64,000 nucleotides of DNA from Ascaphus truei (taxonomy: Eukaryota; Chordata; Amphibia; Anura; Ascaphidae): NCBI GenBank assembly GCA_036426205.1, contig CM071571.1, forward strand, positions 112,537,219 through 112,601,218. Direction: 5' to 3'. The position numbers and the translations under genes are program-made. The notes under the pieces were generated by a model. The model was given only the letters and a program-made list of their open reading frames with translations, was not told the DNA's origin and searched no databases. Each line of letters opens with the position of its first letter. Within the stretch, counting starts at the first letter, position 1. Below, one piece after another: positions 32,101-41,666 of the stretch.

Positions 32101-32931
32101 GGCAAAAGGACCATACAAACATTTGAACAAATTAAATCTTCTAAGAATATGCCAAATAGCGAATTTTATAGGTACCTCCAGATCAGGGATTTCTACAACA
32201 AAACGCCAATAAGACCGGCACGAACAAATTTTGAGCAGCTGTGTTCCAGAGATACGCACACTAGGGGACTCACGTCTAGAATGTACAGGGAAGTGATCTG
32301 CCAGAAGTCGCCCATTGACAATAGACTGAGTTACATGAAGCAGTGGGAATATGACCTAGGAGAGACTTTAGAGGACGACGAATGGGACAGAATTATTCAG
32401 GCGGCGGCAAAAAGCTCAATCTGCACCACAATAAAGGAGAACGCATATAAAGTCCTCATGAGGTGGTATTATACTCCGACGCGCTTAGCGAAATTTGTAA
32501 CAGGCTACTCTCCTCTCTGCCCTAAACAGTGTGGGGAGGCAGCAGATCTCCGACATATGCTGTGGTCTTGCACTAAAGTGGCCCCTATTTGGGAAAAAAT
32601 CAGAGATTGGATTCAGCGGATTCTCGATTTGGAGATCCCCCTGGACCCGTGGCTGTTCCTTCTGGGCAGGCGGATCCAGGGTCTGTCAAATGCGTCGCAT
32701 AAATTAATCGCGCACTTTGCTACCGCCACGAGATGTGAGATTGCAGCACTATGGAAACAGCAGGAGTTACCAACTATCCCTAAAATCAGAAACAGAATTT
32801 GGCATGTTTGCCGGATGGAACAATTAACGAGTTTAGTTAATGACTCCGGCACAAATTTTCTAAAAGTTTGGGATCCATGGTTGACCCAGGAAGAAACCCC
32901 TGGAGTGGACGCCGCCTCAATCTTGCATTAA
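29122..32931 (+). CDS. L1-type LINE ORF2: endonuclease and reverse transcriptase
   Basis: An uninterrupted 1269-codon frame, full length for this family. Residues 1-235 are the apurinic-type endonuclease: N11, E42 (LQETHF), Y114 (YAPN), D144 and N146 (GDLNRA), T194, D207 (SRIDY) and H232. The Asp of the usual SDH triad reads Gly (S230-G231-H232). The RT lies at about 440-760, with YRPISLIN, SLDAEKAFDRI, GTRQGCPLSPLLFAL and catalytic YADD at 704-707. The motif preceding palm block A reads DQVRFIGGRQ, with Arg where Gly is usual. The C-terminal zinc knuckle is C1133-x3-C1137-x7-H1145-x4-C1150. The protein would nick target DNA and copy its own RNA there. The open frame indicates a young copy; the active-site change suggests the endonuclease is crippled. 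Confidence 0.93.
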   Translation: MSKELRLVSHNTKGFNSPATSKRRIAFRDYKRKGAEILFLQETHFSQDNYPKFLDRDFPTHFLSSAKVKKKGVAILIHKRIPFVPDKTFKDKEGRFLIVRGAIQGFPITLATIYAPNETAPGFFSTFFGKLNKVARGNIIVAGDLNRALRTDLDRCSSTNTTHRSDILTIKKGLRDCQLLDIWREQHQRLREYTFYSHPHDSYSRIDYFLLSNRMVPGVSHTEIHDISWSGHASIELQCTLIPLDRPRANWKLNELLLKIPALQLEIGERITQYFEENEGSVTTHSTLWEAHKATLRGVIINLAAKRKRERESKILKLEDQLSELSSLHQKNKNAHTLTKIIATKNSLNLLSAQAEKELTWSKRKFYEKANKPDTLLANKLKNKLPNYHIHAIRNQDGDLTSIPANIAGEFKRYYELLYNGDKVTHTPKTKEELRTFLKEAQLPILKRCERKALQLDFTMEELSGVIKTLKPAKAPGPDGFSNLYYKKYLKILAPHMLKLFNEILAGASFPAQMLQASISVIHKPGKDPADCKSYRPISLINSDLKIYSKLIANRVGSVLPGLIHTDQVRFIGGRQAADNTRRIIDLIDLAQKEKIQSMVLSLDAEKAFDRIDWPYLSETLRAFGFEGRLLQAILALYKNPSARVRYQGFPSEQFEIKSGTRQGCPLSPLLFALCIEPLAAHIRLNPDISGIPLGDQMHKAALYADDVILTITKPLTSLPNIFNILGKFNQISGFKINQSKSEALNINLPKEIEKLIDLNFQFKWQPSAIKYLGVYLTREYKTLYKANFPKIIKTLGEDLRTWMKGNISWIGRIHSVKMNLLPKMLYLFQSLPIPLVQADILSLQSKIMKFIWNGKNPRINKGILKRSTLRGGLAVPCLQAYYKAAQLGQIFQWHTDPSLRRWVELEKRCCAPIEIRNLIWLPREGVRKMNNPLQTMVNSLKVWKATKFKCNLTTKASVMTPIMGNPDFAPGLNSKNVLIWTQKGFSRLKDLEGKRTIQTFEQIKSSKNMPNSEFYRYLQIRDFYNKTPIRPARTNFEQLCSRDTHTRGLTSRMYREVICQKSPIDNRLSYMKQWEYDLGETLEDDEWDRIIQAAAKSSICTTIKENAYKVLMRWYYTPTRLAKFVTGYSPLCPKQCGEAADLRHMLWSCTKVAPIWEKIRDWIQRILDLEIPLDPWLFLLGRRIQGLSNASHKLIAHFATATRCEIAALWKQQELPTIPKIRNRIWHVCRMEQLTSLVNDSGTNFLKVWDPWLTQEETPGVDAASILH

Positions 32932-33352
32932 TGAAACCAAATACGCTCTCCTTTATGGTCAGATTAGACAATACGACATAGTGACGCACAGCTTTCAGAC
33001 TGCCCGGGAGCCATAGTTATGAGGGGAATAATAATCCGATGGGTAATAGAGCCCTTGCAAAACCAGTCGAAGTCAGAACTCGTTACGTAGGCCGAGAAAT
33101 CTCGAACAAGACAAAACTTCGCACCCTCTCCAGAGCCTGGAAACACACTACTCCCCTCCCCCCATACCCCCTTCCCCCCGCCCACCCTCTATCCCTGTCA
33201 AGTCTGTCCGGTTTTGTTTGTCCTGTGTCAAGTAGTCACGTCTAATTGTTGTCACTACATGTAGTTTGACAAAAATGGAAATGCAACAACGGGCTGTGGA
33301 ATATTGGTTGTAATTGTACTTTCCAATAAAAATTGAAAGTTGAAAAAAAAAA
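32932..33352 (+). other. LINE 3' untranslated region and poly(A) tail
   Basis: From the ORF2 stop to AATAAAAATTGAAAGTTG and a 10-base A-run at about 33342-33351. No matching target duplication was found upstream, so the 5' boundary is undefined. Confidence 0.75.
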
Positions 33353-33859
33353 TGTGAGTAGTATTACTATATATCTTCATTCATTTTTTGTGGAAATCTG
33401 ACAGTACTACACTATTTTTCCTTTTTTTGTTTTTGTTTCTTTTTCATACCTACCTGGATGAGAGTACGCTTCTGACTCTCTTACTGCTACCCCATTAAAA
33501 CATCAACCGCAGAATTTGTATTTGTGCACATTGTATATATGCACATATTGATAATTATAACATATCTACTTGTAACAAATATGCAGAATTTTATGCAGCT
33601 TTCAACATACATATGTGTGCAATTTTTAAATTGAAGGCATTATCGTGTTTGTCGTTTAGCGCATGGATAATATTCATTAAGCAGAAGATGTTTTAATGTA
33701 TAATTAAGTCCTTGTAAATAAGGTCATTAAACTTAGATTACATTATATTTACATGTATTTCATATTTCAAAAATGTCCTTGCTGGTATCCATTGTTCCAG
33801 ACAGGCATATCCTGTATGGTCATTGAAGAATCAATCATGGGATTCTGATGCATAAAGTT
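33353..33859. other. AT-rich stretch, no gene seen
   Basis: No conserved frame or element. It may be 3' flank of the minus-strand exon that ends at 33860. Confidence 0.5.
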
Positions 33860-34334
33860 TCAGTTAGCACCATTGGTTTGTTCGACCTCCTCGTTTTCGG
33901 CATGGTACAGTGTCTGATCCATGTTCAGAGTTTCTGTAATGTATTCACCTGCACACTGGTATTGCACCTGGAAGTTTTGCATGTTCACATATAAGTTTGC
34001 TCCTGGATCACAATGATACTGTGTGGGGCACTGTGCTTGAGTCTGAGACAAGATAGAACTCTGTGAACGTTTGCTCTTCCTGGGATAGCTGAAGAATAAT
34101 ATATTTCTCATCAGATAGATGTAATGATCAAAGATATGCTTAGACGATGACTTTATTCCCAGCAAGAGTACCTCTGTCCATTCCTTGGTATTAATCGAAA
34201 AAAGCAATCCTGCTTGGATAAGTTGTGTTGATTGCCTTTTTTTCCATTTGTAAAGGTATGTTTGTTCTCTGTAGTACTGGTAGGTCTCGAAGATATATTC
34301 ATATATTTCATGGACAGTAGCTTTTTTTATCCGT
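33860..34334 (-). CDS. Candidate terminal exon of an unidentified gene (faint forkhead resemblance)
   Basis: On the minus strand, AAATTTCAG at 34343-34335 can serve as a splice acceptor and opens a 158-codon frame ending in TGA at 33860. The first residues, KKATVHEIYEYIF followed by ETYQYYRE, look like helix 2 of a forkhead domain (compare the KK-T-IY--I-----YYRE pattern). A Trp follows at the expected distance, but the SIRHNLS core is not conserved. The rest is unlike known domains to me, with a Gln/Tyr-rich segment and an acidic end. It could be a diverged forkhead gene, a pseudogene, or chance. Its phase does not simply join the exon candidate at 35282-35407. Confidence 0.35.
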
Positions 34335-34959
34335 CTGAAATTTGATTACTTTAAAGATCATATAGATATATGTATCTTGTGGGCGCTTTACCAGAGTAGA
34401 TGGAGACGGCAAGTCTAATACCATTAAGAACTTTGTTGAAAATGAATAGCACAAAGCATGTTGCATTAACCAAGAAATTGTTACTTTTTATCGATGTAAT
34501 TTAATTTTGAAGGTCAAGACAAATTGTAAGGATTCGAGGCGCCCACAAGCAGGTGTTGGAATTAACTGTATTACACCATTGTTGAACAGAGAAAAATATT
34601 TTAATTGCGAAACATTGATGATCAACCTATCAATTAAAATAATCAAGTTACACAAATACTTTTAACATTGTCAATTGTATTTTGTGCATCTCTCTCTCTC
34701 TCTCATAAATCGGCTGGAAATAGAACATTTTTTAAATTTAAAATATCAACATTTAATCGATTAAATTGTAATGTTATTTTTATATGTACATACTGTACTT
34801 AGATTATGTTAAAAAAAAAAAAGTCCATGATGTCTCCTTAAACTGTATTTTATTGGCATATAACATAATTATATTATGTAGATGTATTATTATTTATCAC
34901 TATAATAAATGTTGATATATCTAAATTGTTCATACTTGGGCAATACATAATGTGTGTTG

Positions 34960-35098
34960 GTACTGGTCTGGCATGACTGTTTCCAAGGGTAGTATGGCAG
35001 GGCTGCCTGGCATGCCTGTTTCCAAAGGCAGTATGGCAGGGTTGTCTGGCATGGCTTTTTCCAAGGCCAGTATGGCAGTGTTGTCTGGCATGGATGGT
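34960..35098. repeat. 39-bp minisatellite, about 3.5 units
   Basis: Units read GTTTCCAA(A)GG-AGTATGGCAG followed by GG-TG-CTGGCATG. The 113-codon plus-strand frame across it (KGSMAGLPGMPVS) is a by-product. Confidence 0.85.
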
Positions 35099-35281
35099 CA
35101 TTCAAATGCAAATATAGCAGGTTGTTGTTGCAAGGCTACTGTAGAATTTTTGCCTGTTAGCTTCATACAGGGTGTTAGTCTGATTTTTTTCTATGTTGAT
35201 GAATGTGGGCACGAATATTTACTAAGTATTTTTCTCATGTCCTGTTTGTTTGTTTACAAAGATGTACTGTATCTGGTATTA

Positions 35282-35407
35282 CAGTTTTTGTAGAAGCTTC
35301 ACTGAGTTTTTGATCACATAATTCCATTCCTTTTGGCGGTGACAATTGCATTGCTTTGGGTGTAGATACTTCAATTATTCTTTGTGGAGAATGTGGAATA
35401 GATGTCT
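35282..35407 (-). CDS. Exon-like segment, possible alternative 3' exon
   Basis: Preceded on the minus strand by a strong acceptor, CTTGTGTGTTTTCTCTAG. The frame reads TSIPHSPQRIIEVSTPKAMQ and on through about 42 codons of Ser/Pro/Lys-rich sequence. It starts with two leftover bases, so it could join the one-base overhang of the exon at 36154-36258 as an alternative to 35480-35742. No convincing donor was identified; GTACAT and GTAATA follow in the right area. Confidence 0.3.
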
Positions 35408-35479
35408 CTAGAGAAAACACACAAGCATCTAATGAACCTACATACTGTATGATGAGACCGTAACGCGTACTGGTCCGGA

Positions 35480-35742
35480 CTATTTTTTAGCAATATTTTT
35501 TTGATATTTCAATTCAATGATCATTTGCTCATAAACCCCCATCAATTCTTGATGATGTGATATGTGGCTTTGCAACAAATGCTCTTCCGATTGCTCAATA
35601 GAAGCCAACTGTTCCTGGTGGACACGATCACAATGGTCACGAGGAGGTTGGTGATGGCTTAATATCAGACTGTCAGTATCCATTAATAATGATAACGACG
35701 GAGAATCAGGCATTCCTGATCTTATTCCAGGAGATGTGAAAT
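35480..35742 (-). CDS. Candidate terminal exon of a minus-strand gene
   Basis: The acceptor is a 13-T pyrimidine tract ending TTTACAG. Two leftover bases plus 87 codons including TAG give a C-terminus with a Ser/Pro-rich start (DFTSPGIRSGMPDSPS), a His-rich middle (SHHQPPRDH) and a helical end (EQLASIEQSEEHLLQ, MGVYEQMIIELKYQKN) with coiled-coil character. The phase matches the exon at 36154-36258. Such His/Gln/Glu helical tails occur in Myb/SANT-like and transposon-derived proteins, but I do not recognise the family. Confidence 0.5.
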
Positions 35743-36153
35743 CTGTAAAAAAAAAAAATAATAATATTAATGAATTGATTGTCATAGAACTACTGTACTA
35801 ATGTTCTCATATTGTGTTAAAAAATGGGTGAGGATTACATTTAAATAACACATTCAATTATGACTTAGAACAAATATGAAATTACATTGCTGCTGGACAA
35901 TTGTGTCTCACTAATTAGAGCATGGAAACATAAACTATTGAGTATGCCATGCAGCATGACATTGAATATTTTTGGATGTAATGTAATGCTGTTCATTTGA
36001 TACACCAACACAATTTATGCAACATCAGATGTGTAATTTTTCTACATAACAACTCTGTTGTCATTCACACATGCAATTGGCACATGTTCAATTAAATCTA
36101 TTGAAGTGGCATACAAGGTGCAAAACAATAATCATATTATTTGATGTGCTCAC

Positions 36154-36258
36154 CTTCAAATAATTGCGATGACATATGTGTTGCTGGGGATGCCACATGT
36201 GAGACAACAAGGGATTCAGTTGCTGCCACCTGTGATCCGACATGGGATGCAGGGGCCA
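36154..36258 (-). CDS. Candidate internal exon of the minus-strand gene
   Basis: A 105-base exon candidate with acceptor TTCTCTTAATTCTACATAG and donor GAAG/GTGAGC, both close to consensus. Two leftover bases, 34 codons (APASHVGSQVAATESLVV...) and one base fit both the exon at 40137-40287 (one-base overhang) and the exon at 35480-35742 (two-base start). Ala/Ser/Val-rich, likely disordered. Three consecutive compatible phases are unlikely by chance. Confidence 0.5.
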
Positions 36259-38140
36259 CTATGTAGAATTAAGAGAATATTGTTGTTAATTAGTTTACGT
36301 ATTTGTAAATTCAATAATCTGTTAGATTACAACATAACAGTATTTAATGACTTTGAGTTTTTGTATATGGGACAGTTTAACTCTGATCATCATCAGCTGC
36401 TTATGCTACTTGTCATTAATTGAAATATTTATAATGTATTAAAATGAAATATGTACCAATACAATGTTAATACTACCACATAGTATGTGAATACATCTAT
36501 GTATGAATGTGTGTGTATTAGTGTTAATGTTGACTCAAATAATAAAATTGACATTCACTATTCCACTGGCATCGACTATTAAATAATGACATCCTAATGT
36601 AATAGTAATTCTTAAGTAGTACAGTAAGTGTCATTTTCTAACGTAAACAATTAACCAACTAAAATTACACTAGGGTAAAAGTACTGACACCGCACACCGC
36701 TGGCTACTCGCAATTTTTGCAAATGTTGCTATCACTGGTATTTGGGCCTTTCTGCATACCGTGATAGCAATGATGTCAAAAATAGCGATTTAAATTTGCT
36801 GGTGATTTATTTTAGAGTGCTCACAACCTCCTGTGATGGGAAAGTACAGTATGTTGGAATCTTTCTGTGCATAAGATTTCTGATGAATGCTAGTTCCTTT
36901 CATGAAGTTCTGTGTTTATCTTCATTTAAATAGGTCCATGCACAGCGGCCAAAGTTTTTTGTTTATAAGTCATCTCCACTTATAGTAGTTTATGACACTG
37001 TACTTGTAGGCTACCTCACTCATTAATGACGTGACACGTTTAAAATATATTTTGACATTTTTATGTGGGAATTTGTTGCTCACTGAGTAAAATATGGAAA
37101 ATCTTGGAGACAATATGCATGCTGTCAAGACACTGTAGCAGCTGCAAATACTCTGTCCATTGCTATGCAAACATATAAAATGTGCAAATTAAGGTTACCA
37201 TAACGATAACTAAACTGAACCCAGTGTAAAGTTTATTCTGCATTGATTTTCACTGCGTCTATTTTTACTGTCTCAGAACATAACCGTATATTTAAACAGA
37301 GTTCCTTTAATTCCATGCTCTTTTTTTTGCTCTATATTGCAATGAATAAGATTTTTTTTTGTTCTTATAAAGTATTGTACACTATGTATGTTTTATTTCT
37401 CTGATACTGTAGATGTAATGTTAGGAGCAACTTTAATACTTTAGCCAGACATGAGTTGCTTGAATCTTAGATCACATTTTCCTAGTTCAGATAAATTACC
37501 TCAAGTCCTTTGGTGACTTGGAATTATATCAAAGTTTATTACAGCATGTGAAAATCTTGCTTCAAATCAAGATTGGCTGTTTCAAAGGGATAGCACAATG
37601 ACACATTCTCACTATAGCTAATGAAAATCTGAGTTACAGTATTTCCAACCCATGTGTAATACAATGGTAGTCTTATTTTTTACTGCAATGATAGGTAAAT
37701 TATAATCAGGTAAATTAACTAATTGTGGATACTTACCAAATATTTCCCTTTTGTTGTTACAACTGCCTAGAGAACATTATTTAAATGTACAATGTGTCAC
37801 AATATCATAATAGGTCAGTCCCCTATAAACAAGTGTAATATTGACCTTCTGGTGTATTACAAATTAGCACTGCTTAGTATGTATGGGCCTAAATCTCCAA
37901 ATGACATTTAGCAAAAGCAAACAAACAGCAGAACTACCTGTAACTTCAAAACTATGGTAGCCAATTGAAGTCTGAGGACAACCCCAGACATTGCCTCCAG
38001 ATTTCACTAGGTTTAGCATAAGAGATCAAACAAACAGATTCTATTTAAAAATACATACAGTATTTACTTTATTCCAAAAGGTAAAAACTCATACTGTATC
38101 TAGTCTTGCCCACAAATAATTATATGAAGGGGTGTGCATA
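36259..38140. other. AT-rich, intron-like stretch
   Basis: No frame or element of note. It lies between the candidate exons at 36154-36258 and 40137-40287 and would be intronic if that gene is real. Confidence 0.5.
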
Positions 38141-38590
38141 CAGGGTTGCCACCTTCTGATGAATAGGAACCTTGAGACTTTTTTTTTTACGGGTTTTTAT
38201 TTATATACTTAACTGTCTTACCTTTTCCGACAGCGACATCATCCGGCAGCATTTCCCCCTGCACGGTCAAGTCAAAATGGTTCAGCGACATCAAATGGTG
38301 TTGCGTTGCCAAGCCAATATGATCTCGCATGGTGCTGCAACATCACACGACGTCCCATTATCATGGCAATGCAACACCATTTGATGTCGTGGAGCCATCA
38401 TGACGGGACCATGCAGGAGCAGATGCCGCCGGATGATTCCACGGCTGGAGAAGGTAAGAGCCAGAGCCCTGCACCAAACATCCCAGCCGGCCATGCAGTA
38501 ACCCGGGAGATTTCATATCTCAACCCATAGCTCAAAAATACATAGCAGAAACCCATAGTCTCCGGGACAAACCCGGTGGTGGCAACCCTT
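38141..38590. mobile_element. hAT-type fold-back MITE
   Basis: The ends CAGGGTTGCC and GGCAACCCTT are inverted and flanked by the perfect 8-bp duplication TGTGCATA (38133-38140, 38591-38598). Inside, an exact 18-bp inverted pair (38287-38304 with 38371-38388) lies within longer imperfect arms, so most of the element can fold back on itself. Noncoding. The 8-bp duplication and CAGGG end indicate hAT. Confidence 0.85.
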
Positions 38591-38723
38591 TGTGCATAAC
38601 AGCTGACAAAATGGCTGCCTAAAGCTACAGCTCTGTGCTCTCATGGGGAACCATTAAAGAATTCAATAAATAAACGACAGTACATATTCCCAGAAATACA
38701 AGAAAGCCTCAGAATCACCCAAG

Positions 38724-39530
38724 ATGCCTCCCAAAAAGGATAAAAAGGAATGTACTCATTTTATTCCGGAGATCTGAGGTGAGACTGAATCGGACAGACG
38801 GGCTCGGCTCTGCGGCTCAATTTAGTCTCTCACAAGGTTCCTTTGTCTTACAAGGTTCCTCTGATGGGGAAAGAGAAGGCAAAATGGCGGATGAGCAGGC
38901 AGAGTACATCACAAAGGGTGACCTGACCAACTTATTGGTGAAAGATGACATTTAAAGCTTATTCACTAATATCAAGCAATTTGTAAAGAATGAAGTAGCA
39001 AAAATCAAAAGAGATATCGCATAGATTGACTTACAGTAGAAAAGCAGCACAACAGAAGTGGAAGCAGTTTCAGAGGCCCAAGAGCGGCTAGCATGAAAAA
39101 CACCGGCGCCAAAGGGGAAATACAGAATATGCTTCTGCAAATAGAAGATCTGTATAACAGAGGGTGGAGTTCAAACCTACGAATTAGAGGGATACTAGAG
39201 GTGGTCAACCCAGAAAAACTGGAGATCATCCTACAGATGTTATTCATCTACCTAATAGGTAGACCCCCTCATTTTTCCTTGAAAATGGACAGAGTGCATA
39301 AGGACCTTAGAGCAATACTTTTACCCACAGAACGAGTAAGAGTAGTAATAACAAACCTGTATCATTATAAAGACAAGCATCTGATAATGCAAAAGATCAG
39401 AAACACTAGGTCAGTGGAATATGAAGGTGCAGAGATTCTATTGTATAATGATCTCACATCACTCACACAAAAGTGGCTTAGGGAGCACAGAGAAGTCACA
39501 GTCTGCCTACAAAAAGAAAGCATCAGATAA
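38724..39530 (+). pseudogene. L1-type ORF1 relic
   Basis: Starts near MPPKKDKKE, then is broken by stops until 39093, where a 145-codon frame runs through NLRIRGILEVV, LIGRPPHFSLKMDRVHKDLR and HYYKDK-like HYKDKHLIMQKIRN. These match the RRM and C-terminal domain of L1-family ORF1 proteins, which bind the LINE RNA. No ORF2 follows, so this is a truncated relic. It lies within the putative intron of the minus-strand gene. Confidence 0.8.
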
Positions 39531-40136
39531 AGTGGGGATTCCCTACTAAGCTGATCGTACTGCATTACGGCAAAGTCTTCATTCTCAATTCCTCAGTAAA
39601 CTTTACAAACTTTTGAAAAACTGAACATGCAAGCGCCAATGTGATTGAGTGATCTGACGTCCCATAAAAGCCCACCTGAACATTTACATCCCTTACCAAG
39701 ACAGCAGCGCTGGATAAAAGTGGGAAGGAAAAAGAAGACTAAAAACAATGGAATGGTGAAGCAAGAAGCCACAAGAGGATGTAAAGTGGGAGAGCACTAA
39801 GGAGCATTAACTATAACCAGACTCACACATAAATATAAATGACTTAGGAGCCTATTCAGGTGGCTTCCATGACTTTGCTGCTATCTTGAACGGTTTGGCA
39901 TGACCCCCAAAAATGCATTGCCTGTCACTGTTTTTATCTATACCCTGAAATGGGCAAAGATAAACACATTGGCAGTCAATGGTCAACCTAAAAAAAACAA
40001 GCATAAAAATACAGATTTAGAAAAAGCCAGCATAAAAAACAGAATAAAGAAAAACAAGAATCCAAAAAATAGAATTAAGAAAAAACAAGAATCAAAAAAA
40101 CAAAATGACTAAAAATACAATCAATATTTTTCTTAC
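39531..40136. other. AT-rich stretch, no gene seen
   Basis: Ends in an A-rich patch (40010-40110) whose Lys/Asn-rich open frame is compositional. Confidence 0.5.
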
Positions 40137-40287
40137 TTTTGACGTCTTCACCGTCTGATTCCGAGTCCATCAGCAAAGCAGGAACCTCTTGACACTCTAC
40201 ACAATGATCCTCAACAGACGGTATATTCAAGTTCTTCTTTCTTTCTTTCTTTCTTTCTCTGTATCTTAATCTGTCCTTTGTAATCCA
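40137..40287 (-). CDS. Candidate internal exon encoding a Lys/Arg/Glu run and acidic tail
   Basis: Acceptor TTATTTGATTACAG and donor AAAA/GTAAGA bracket 50 codons plus one base. The protein has a basic run WITKDRLRYRERKKERKKN, encoded partly by a TTTC microsatellite read as GAAA, then NIPSVEDHCVECQEVPALLM and an acidic DSESDGEDVK. The one-base overhang makes ATG with the next exon, keeping the frame. A basic tract followed by an acidic tract would suit a nuclear protein. Confidence 0.45.
40232..40258. repeat. TTTC microsatellite within a candidate exon
   Basis: About six TTTC units; on the minus strand they encode alternating Arg, Lys and Glu. Confidence 0.85.
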
Positions 40288-40336
40288 CTGTAATCAAATA
40301 AGGCGGATGTTGTCCCATCGGATTACAGTGGATTAC
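40280..40336. repeat. 16-bp perfect inverted repeat over a splice acceptor
   Basis: GTAATCCACTGTAATC (40280-40295) and its exact complement at 40321-40336, with a 25-base loop. The left arm contains the putative acceptor of the 40137-40287 exon. Confidence 0.8.
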
Positions 40337-40505
40337 AGTTCTTTGCCTTGGGAGCCTTCAGAACCTTTTCTTTAGGCACCTTTGGCTTTGGCTTGGAAAC
40401 AGCTTCCGACTTTCGCTTTCTCGTGGTCGGAACAGTAGAAGAAAGCAGGCTCCTGCATCCGCAGAATCGGGGTTGATCAATGGACGCAGATAGAAGAAAG
40501 CACAA
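40323..40505 (-). CDS. Small basic ORF, possible first exon
   Basis: 60 codons ending in a highly basic TTRKRKSEAVSKPKPKVP segment. It lies immediately upstream of the candidate acceptor at 40288 on the same strand, so it could be an upstream exon, but no clear donor was found before the stop. Histone-H1-like composition is not enough for a family call. Confidence 0.25.
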   Translation of the reverse strand: MCFLLSASIDQPRFCGCRSLLSSTVPTTRKRKSEAVSKPKPKVPKEKVLKAPKAKNCNPL

Positions 40506-40783
40506 TACAGTATCTGGACATAAGCTCGTTCTGATAGAGATCAGCTTGTGGGAGGCTATGCAATTTGTGTCACCTTTTATGCACTGTGTCCCTATTTGAT
40601 TTTTTTGGCAGCTATGGAAATGAGCTGCAGGTGTTAAAAGTGGGCGTATACTTAACCTGTCGAGCGAGGTCCATTATATTATAAATATACCATCATTTCT
40701 GTTGATTCAATGCACATTGTATATTCATCGAATACACATTGAATATACATTCCTCTGTGCTTGATTTATTTTCTAAAGCACCG

Positions 40784-40971
40784 ATGCCGAGGAAAGTTAT
40801 TTCAAAGGATCTCAGCGTGAGAATACAGGATATGTACAAGAGAGGACACGGAATTGTACAGATCAAACGCTGGTTACTTACTTCGCGCCTCGATTTAGCA
40901 GAAAGCACTGTCAGCTATCATGTCCATCGTCAGACAAAAAATGTAAAGCAGAGTCCCCCAGTCACAACAGA
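40784..40971 (+). pseudogene. Transposase relic, exon 1 (helix-turn-helix)
   Basis: Starts MPRKVISKDLSVRIQDMYKR and contains a helix-turn-helix-like region (IKRWLLTSRLDLAESTVSYHV), as at the N-terminus of Tc1/mariner-superfamily (IS630-like) transposases. It ends at a strong donor, ACAACAGA/GTAAGT, with two leftover bases. It lies divergent to the candidate minus-strand gene, about 280 bp from the basic ORF. The class is inferred from motif layout; the catalytic domain is missing. Confidence 0.5.
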
Positions 40972-41318
40972 GTAAGTATTTTTGTTTTCTTTCTGCAATT
41001 ACTAAAATACTCTAAATTACTCTAAAAGTTTCTTGCATATTAAAATGCATTTTTTGTTTACTTGTTTTCTTTGAAATTCATTACTGTACTAATTTTTGAT
41101 GAAAATAGGAAACAAAAATTATCTTGCTGCTTTTATTACTCTAAAAGCTTCTTGCATATAAAAATGCATTTGTTAATTTACTTGTTTTCTTTGTAACTCT
41201 TTTTGAGCCAAAAAATTACTGTACTAATTTTAGAAGTATAATTTTAAATATATGTCATGTATTTGTTTTGAATTATTTTGGGGGCTAACAAATTCTTTTC
41301 TTTTCCTTTAAACGTTAG

Positions 41319-41476
41319 GACGGCAAAGCGTCTGGTGGATGAAATCAGCGAGGCTAATGCTGAGCGCTGTGCAGCAAGAGACAAGACTGTTCTAGAGAAC
41401 AGTCACATATCACAGCATCTGAGACCAACATCCGGGTGATGAGACACCAATTGGGATGGACATATGGATGTGTCAA
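41319..41476 (+). pseudogene. Transposase relic, exon 2 (frameshift)
   Basis: Acceptor AAACGTTAG and donor GTCAA/GTAAGT. It reads KRLVDEISEANAERCAARD, then a one-base frameshift within CATATCACAGCATCTG, then ETNIRVMRHQLGWTYGCVK. The second helix-turn-helix with RxxxLGW is characteristic of IS630/Tc1-type transposase N-termini. The frameshift makes it nonfunctional. Confidence 0.5.
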
Positions 41477-41666
41477 GTAAGTGTCTTACTGTAATAAAGT
41501 ACAGTAAAAGGCCATGCAGGTATGCAGAATGCCAGAACATGATTGATACTGTAATTACTGTGACGTAGTTACTGTAGGACAGTACAGGTAAAGTGTTGTA
41601 CACTACTGTACTTAAGGTAAAAGTGTGGTTTTACTGTACCTGTAAAATTCTTCCTTGTCATTGCAG

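Noticed and set aside
34952..35293. 113-codon ORF with MAGLSGM repeats
   Set aside because: Translation of a 39-bp minisatellite.
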